Of a DNA stretch of 18,213 nucleotides, positions 14,607 to 18,213 are shown one piece after another. The stretch spans positions 1-18,213 of the forward strand of contig CANGXK010000015.1 of NCBI GenBank assembly GCA_947457715.1, in the 5' to 3' direction. How positions within the stretch are numbered: position 1 is the first letter of the stretch; every line of letters begins with the position of its first letter. The translations under genes and the position numbers were made by a program. Below the pieces are notes generated by a model that worked only from the letters and a program-made list of their open reading frames with translations, was not told where the DNA came from and made no database searches. This DNA is from Gemmatimonadota bacterium (GTDB lineage: Bacteria > Gemmatimonadota > Gemmatimonadetes > Gemmatimonadales > Gemmatimonadaceae).

Positions 14607-15349
14607 GCGCCGGTTGCCCAAACTTTGTCACCACGGAGGCGTTCTCGGTCGGGACGACGTGTGTGCTCGACGAGCCTGCGGCACGGCACATGCGCGTGCT
14701 GCGTCTCGACTCGGGCGCGGTCGTCGGCGTCCGTGACGGGCAGGGGACCGTGGGTGAGGGACAGCTCGTGCGTCTCACGAAGTCGCAGGCGCACATCGAG
14801 ATTTCCGTCGTCGAGCGCGTCGCGCCCCTTCCCGAGGTGCACCTCCTCGTGCCCGTCGCCGATCGCGACCGGATGCTGTGGTTGGCGGAGAAGGCCTGCG
14901 AGCTCGGATGCACGAGCTGGCGGCCCATCCTGTGGCGTCGGTCACGGAGCGTGTCGCCGCGGGGCGAGGGCCTCAATTTCCAGCAGAAGGTCGCGGCGCG
15001 CATGGCCGGCGCGCTGGCCCAGAGCGAGGGCGCGTGGCTGCCGCAGCTGTTCCCGGACGCCACGCTGGAGGGTGCCTTGCTCGCGGCACCGCCCGGTGAC
15101 CGGCTGGTGCTGGATCCGGCCGGTGCGCCGATGATTGGCCCTCGCGCCGCAGCACTTCGCGCCCCGCTGGTGCTGGCCATCGGCCCCGAGGGTGGGATCG
15201 AAGCCGATGAACTGGCGTCGCTGGTTGCCGCCGGGTTTCGTCCCGTCCGGCTCGGACCGACGGTGCTTCGCTTTGAAACCGCGGCCGTGGCCGCGGTCGC
15301 GGTCGCCCGAACGGCCCTTGGTGCCTCTCCTTCCAATCCCAAGTCCTGA
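14579..15349 (+). CDS. rsmE: 16S rRNA (uracil-1498-N3)-methyltransferase RsmE
   Basis: SPOUT-class enzyme that methylates U1498 of 16S rRNA. The 256-aa product has an N-terminal PUA-like domain (FVTTEAFSVG, HMRVLRLDSGAVVGV, about 15-90) and then the trefoil-knot SPOUT domain. The knot shows RDRMLWLAEKACELG, a VAARMAGALAQSEGAWLP segment, LAIGPEGGIEADEL (about 200-213) and LGPTVLRFETAAVAAVA (about 222-238). GTG 14579 lies 28 bp inside prmA but has GCGGAGG at 14565-14571, 7 nt upstream, supporting it. The family's usual LRTETA reads LRFETA here. The stop overlaps the HIT gene start by one base (TGATG). Confidence 0.94.
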   Translation: MVGLDREGVGAGCPNFVTTEAFSVGTTCVLDEPAARHMRVLRLDSGAVVGVRDGQGTVGEGQLVRLTKSQAHIEISVVERVAPLPEVHLLVPVADRDRMLWLAEKACELGCTSWRPILWRRSRSVSPRGEGLNFQQKVAARMAGALAQSEGAWLPQLFPDATLEGALLAAPPGDRLVLDPAGAPMIGPRAAALRAPLVLAIGPEGGIEADELASLVAAGFRPVRLGPTVLRFETAAVAAVAVARTALGASPSNPKS

Positions 15350-15690
15350 TGACAGACCGCTGCGTTTTTTGTCGCATCGCCGCCGGCCTCATTCCGAGCA
15401 CGTTCGTGGCGAGCAATGCGTACGGTGTCGCGTTTCGGGATCTGAACCCACAGGCACCGTCCCACCTGCTGGTGATCCCCCGTCGTCACGTCGCGTCTCT
15501 GGCTGAGGCAACGGACGCCGCCGAACTCGGCGCGCTGATGCTGCTGGCTTCCGAGGTCGCTCGGGTGGAGGGGCTGGCAGATTCGGGGTATCGGGTGGTG
15601 GTCAATACGGGGAATGACGGAGGGCAAACCGTCCATCATCTCCATTTGCATGTGCTCGGCGGCCGGGCGATGCACTGGCCGCCGGGATAA
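15349..15690 (+). CDS. HIT-family (HINT-like) nucleotide hydrolase
   Basis: Small 113-aa histidine-triad protein of the HinT/protein-kinase-C-interacting type, which hydrolyses adenosine phosphoramidates and related nucleotides. It starts with CVFCRIAAG, a possible zinc-binding CxxC seen in HINT proteins. It continues with YGVAFRDLNPQAPSHLLVIPRRHV (about 25-48, in pieces typical of the family) and ends with VVVNTGNDGGQTVHHLHLHVLGGR, whose HLHLHV is the catalytic triad. ATG 15349 overlaps the rsmE stop as TGATG, so translation is likely coupled. The 125 bp after it hold the rpsU promoter. Confidence 0.95.
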   Translation: MTDRCVFCRIAAGLIPSTFVASNAYGVAFRDLNPQAPSHLLVIPRRHVASLAEATDAAELGALMLLASEVARVEGLADSGYRVVVNTGNDGGQTVHHLHLHVLGGRAMHWPPG

Positions 15691-15727
15691 TTGACCGCTT
15701 CGCTCGGGAATTCGCGTGGTTTGCTCC

Positions 15728-15756
15728 TTGACCTCCCCGCCTGTTTCGGGTAGGAT
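15728..15756 (+). promoter_or_regulatory. Sigma-70-type promoter for rpsU
   Basis: TTGACC (15728-15733) and TAGGAT (15751-15756) are exactly 17 nt apart. Transcription would start near 15763, giving a leader of about 50 nt that contains a repeated ACGT (ACGTAACGT). This is the clearest promoter by sequence in the window. Confidence 0.7.
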
Positions 15757-15815
15757 TTAAGGCTGTCGTTCGATAACGTAACGTGTCTGCCACGCCATCA
15801 TTTACGAGGTTTCGT

Positions 15816-16004
15816 TTGTCCGAAGTCATCATCCACGAGGACGAGAATTTTGAGCGTGCGCTCAAGCGCTTCAAGAAGAAGTGCGAGAAGGCCGGCATTC
15901 TGTCCGACCTGCGCAAGCATCGTCATTACGAGAAGCCCTCGGAGAAGCGCAAGCGCAAGATGAACGCGGCTGTCCGCAAGAATCGGCGCACCCGTAACGG
16001 GTGA
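15816..16004 (+). CDS. rpsU: 30S ribosomal protein bS21
   Basis: Small-subunit ribosomal protein that helps mRNA start-site pairing. The 62-aa product reads [18 protein letters not shown], then [20 protein letters not shown] and the basic tail [20 protein letters not shown]. The TTG at 15816 is chosen because bS21 proteins begin with the SEVI-type segment and GAGGT (15806-15810) lies 5 nt upstream. An upstream GTG at 15783 would add 11 residues unlike the family. A strong promoter lies at 15728-15756. The stop overlaps the yqeY GTG as GTGA. Confidence 0.96.
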   Translation: MSEVIIHEDENFERALKRFKKKCEKAGILSDLRKHRHYEKPSEKRKRKMNAAVRKNRRTRNG

Positions 16005-16462
16005 GCCGTTCCGTGGAGGCCGGCGGTTCGTTGCTGCCGCGTTTGCAGCGTGATCAAGCCAATGCACGACGGGAGCAGCTGAAGGATCGCGTGCTCCTCC
16101 TTGGGATGATCATTGCCGAGGTCAAAAACCGCGAGATCGAACTCCGTCGTGATGCTTCTGACGATGACGTCGTTGACGTCATCCGCAAGGGGATCAAGAA
16201 GCGGAGGGAATCCGTTGAGCTCTACGGCAAAGCAGGACGAACCGACCTGGTCGAGAAAGAGCAGAGCGAGGTGACGGCGCTCGAAGCATACCTGCCCCCT
16301 GAAGTCGACCCTGAGGAACTGCGTGCAGCCGTTCGCGCAGCCATCCAGGGTGGGGCGGCCAACATCGGCGCCGTCATGGCGAAGGTGATGCCGCCGTTCA
16401 AGGGGCGCGTCGAAGGCGGTACGATCAACGCAATCGTTCGCGAGGAACTCGCGCGCGGGTGA
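16001..16462 (+). CDS. yqeY: GatB/YqeY domain-containing protein
   Basis: 153-aa protein related to the tail domain of GatB amidotransferase subunits; in bacteria the free form often follows rpsU, but its role is unsettled. It shows [75 protein letters not shown] and the C-terminal [20 protein letters not shown], all typical of the family. GTG 16001 overlaps the rpsU stop (GTGA) and has no strong Shine-Dalgarno, so coupling is likely. A TTG at 16031 preceded by GGAGG at 16014-16018 is an alternative that would remove the first ten residues, which are not conserved in the family. Confidence 0.93.
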   Translation: MSRSVEAGGSLLPRLQRDQANARREQLKDRVLLLGMIIAEVKNREIELRRDASDDDVVDVIRKGIKKRRESVELYGKAGRTDLVEKEQSEVTALEAYLPPEVDPEELRAAVRAAIQGGAANIGAVMAKVMPPFKGRVEGGTINAIVREELARG

Positions 16463-16517
16463 CAACGACAACGCACGATACGTCGTGGCAAGCCGAATGA
16501 CAGCATACAGCACGCTT

Positions 16518-16561
16518 CGAACCCGGACTAGCGCCCTCGGCGGTCCGGGTTCGTGCCGTTT
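16518..16561 (+). terminator. Terminator-like hairpin between yqeY and mutS2
   Basis: CGAACCCGGAC (16518-16528) pairs perfectly with GTCCGGGTTCG (16543-16553). The stem continues with CGCC/GGCG to a CTC loop after a 3-nt TAG bulge, giving 15 pairs. The tail has only GTTT, so termination strength is uncertain. It separates the rpsU-yqeY unit from mutS2. Confidence 0.6.
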
Positions 16562-16594
16562 CAGTCCGGACTCACGCCGACGGCCTCCCTCGGC

Positions 16595-18213
16595 ATGATG
16601 AACGCGCATGCCCTCGGCATCCTTGAGTACCCACGGATGCTCGCCCACGTTGCCGGACGCGCGAACTCGGCGCCTGGCGCCGCCGCCGTGCGGGCGCTCG
16701 CCCCGCGTCGCGATCGCGATTGGATAGAAGCGGAGCACGCGCGCGTCGGCGCAATGCGCGCGCTCGTCGCGTCCGATCTCCCGTGGCCCACCGAGCCGAT
16801 CCCCGAGCTCGGTGAACCGCTGCGCCGGTTGCGCATCGAAGGCCTCACCTGGACGGCCATCGAGTTGCTGCAGGGCGCGATGCTCATGCGCTCGTCGCGT
16901 CGTGTGCGCGACGCGCTCCGGGATCCCCGGCGTCCGCGCATCACCGTCGCGTATCTGCAGGCCTATCTCGACCAGCTGATCGATCTCCGCGCCCTGGAAG
17001 AAACGATCGCGCGGGCGATTGCCGACGACGGCACGGTGCGAGACGATGCCTCGCCCACCCTGCGCCGGGTCCGCAAGGAAATGCGACAGGCCGAAGGCGA
17101 ATTGGTGCGATTGCTCGAGCGCGAAATGGCCAAGCTCGAGTCGCATCATCAGGTGAGCGATCTGTCGGTCACCATGCGCAACGGGCGCTGGGTCATTCCG
17201 ATGCGTCGTGAGGCCCGCGGCTACGTCGGCGGCATCGTGCACGACAGCTCGGGCACGGGCGCCACCATCTTCGTGGAGCCGCCAGCCGCCGTGGAGTTCG
17301 GCAACCGCGTTCGCGAACTCGAGATTGAGGAGCAGCGCGAAGTCGAGCGGGTGCTGCGTGACCTGACCGAGCAGTTACACCCGTATCACGATCAGCTGAT
17401 TGCCGCCTTTTATGCACTGGTCGCGCTCGACGCGCTGTACGCGCGCGCGCGCTACGCCATCGAAGCCAGTTGCGCGGCGCTGGCGTTCTGCACGCCGGCA
17501 GAAGGGCTCGCCATCGTGGACGGCCGACACCCGCTTTTGCTGTCACGGGGGACGCCCGTGGTCGCGTTCGATCTGACGATGTTCGAGCAGGAGCGCACAC
17601 TGCTCGTCTCCGGTCCGAACACGGGCGGCAAGACGGTGCTGCTCAAAGCCATCGGCCTGCTCAGCGCCATGGCGCAGTCGGGCGTGCCTGTCCCCGTCGG
17701 TGCCACGAGTCGTCTGCCCGTGTTCGACGATCTGTTCGCTGACGTCGGCGACGAGCAGAGCATCGAAGCCAGCCTGTCGACCTTCAGTGCGCATCTCAAG
17801 AATCTCGGCGAGATTCTGCGATCGGCGACACCCGACTCGCTCGTGCTGATCGACGAGCTCGGGTCTGGCACCGATCCGGCGGAAGGCGCGGCCCTCGGCG
17901 GTTCCATTCTCGAAACGTTGACGCGTCGTTGCGCGACGACGATCGCGACGACGCACCTCGGGCAGCTCAAGTTGCTCGCGACGGAAGTCGACGGCGTCGT
18001 GAACGCCTCGCTGCAGTTTGACGCGGTGCAGCTGGCACCGACCTATCGGCTGCTCAAGGGCATCCCCGGGCGCAGCTATGGCCTCAGCATCGCCCGTCGC
18101 CTCCTCTTGCCGGAAGACGTCATCGTGCGCGCGGAGGAACGGTTGCCGCACGGCGAGCGGGACCTTGCGGTGCTGCTTGCCGACGTCGAGGCGCGTGAAG
18201 GTGCGCTCGGTAC
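16595..18213 (+). CDS. mutS2: MutS2 family ATPase, 3'-truncated by the window
   Basis: MutS-like ATPase that, in species studied, suppresses recombination and/or splits collided ribosomes. About 539 of an expected roughly 780 residues are present. Counting from the ATG at 16598, the N-terminal core begins with ALGILEYPRMLAHVAGRA and the clamp/coiled region runs to about 250. The ATPase follows, with Walker A GPNTGGKT (339-346), SLSTFSAHL (392-400), Walker B LIDELGSGTDPAEG (417-430) and TTHLGQLKLLA. The sequence then enters the coiled region before the Smr nuclease domain, which lies beyond the window. Two tandem ATGs (16595, 16598) are possible starts; neither has a clear Shine-Dalgarno. A hairpin terminator precedes it, but I could not identify its own promoter in 16562-16594. 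Confidence 0.96.
   Translation, partial: MMNAHALGILEYPRMLAHVAGRANSAPGAAAVRALAPRRDRDWIEAEHARVGAMRALVASDLPWPTEPIPELGEPLRRLRIEGLTWTAIELLQGAMLMRSSRRVRDALRDPRRPRITVAYLQAYLDQLIDLRALEETIARAIADDGTVRDDASPTLRRVRKEMRQAEGELVRLLEREMAKLESHHQVSDLSVTMRNGRWVIPMRREARGYVGGIVHDSSGTGATIFVEPPAAVEFGNRVRELEIEEQREVERVLRDLTEQLHPYHDQLIAAFYALVALDALYARARYAIEASCAALAFCTPAEGLAIVDGRHPLLLSRGTPVVAFDLTMFEQERTLLVSGPNTGGKTVLLKAIGLLSAMAQSGVPVPVGATSRLPVFDDLFADVGDEQSIEASLSTFSAHLKNLGEILRSATPDSLVLIDELGSGTDPAEGAALGGSILETLTRRCATTIATTHLGQLKLLATEVDGVVNASLQFDAVQLAPTYRLLKGIPGRSYGLSIARRLLLPEDVIVRAEERLPHGERDLAVLLADVEAREGALG

Noticed and set aside
15691..15720. TTGACC at 15691-15696 as a second rpsU promoter
   Set aside because: No -10-like hexamer lies 16-18 nt downstream; the pair at 15728/15751 is far better.
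15926..17242. 438-codon open frame on the minus strand opposite yqeY and mutS2
   Set aside because: Antisense shadow: it crosses a terminator hairpin and two well-supported plus-strand genes and has no recognisable domain.
1..18213. Mobile elements, CRISPR arrays, phage genes or defence systems
   Set aside because: No transposase, integrase, long inverted repeats, regularly spaced repeats or defence domains were seen; the only tandem repeat is the 14-bp array at rarA.

Overview
The window is high-GC bacterial chromosome (by eye around 65% GC) with dense housekeeping genes, many GTG/TTG starts, short intergenic gaps and overlapping stop/start codons. A heptose-7-phosphate kinase gene points to a Gram-negative with lipopolysaccharide. 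The gene order (obgE-dprA-hemW-hrcA-dnaJ-prmA-rsmE-HIT-rpsU-yqeY-mutS2) and protein style suggest Gemmatimonadota. That placement is inference from memory, not a search result.

Region 1 (1-4299, plus strand): 3' part of a CCA/poly(A) polymerase-family tRNA nucleotidyltransferase, rarA, a small LEA-type-2 protein, and hflX. The end of rarA carries four perfect copies of a 14-bp repeat that includes its stop codon. hflX appears to begin upstream of its first standard start codon.

Region 2 (4325-5688, minus strand): tRNA-Val(CAC) and a CAT-anticodon tRNA that looks like tRNA-Ile2, each with its own hairpin terminator, followed upstream by an rfaE1-type kinase gene. A drug/metabolite transporter gene diverges from the kinase at 5759.

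Region 3 (6787-8128, plus strand): a type II L-asparaginase broken by an internal deletion plus frame change, overlapping by ATGA a two-repeat carboxymuconolactone-decarboxylase-like gene.

Region 4 (8217-18213, plus strand): a chain of ribosome-assembly, translation, heat-shock and DNA-processing genes. obgE, dprA, hemW and hrcA overlap or nearly touch. dnaJ, prmA, rsmE and the HIT gene also overlap. rpsU has a clear sigma-70-type promoter and a TTG start, and yqeY overlaps it by GTGA. A terminator-like hairpin separates yqeY from mutS2, which runs off the window.

I found no mobile element, CRISPR array, phage gene or clearly new multi-gene system. The best leads are the structured leader between hrcA and dnaJ, which has a terminator-like hairpin 13 nt before a dnaJ start with no Shine-Dalgarno, the decayed asparaginase, the probable ATT start of hflX, and the repeat at the rarA stop.
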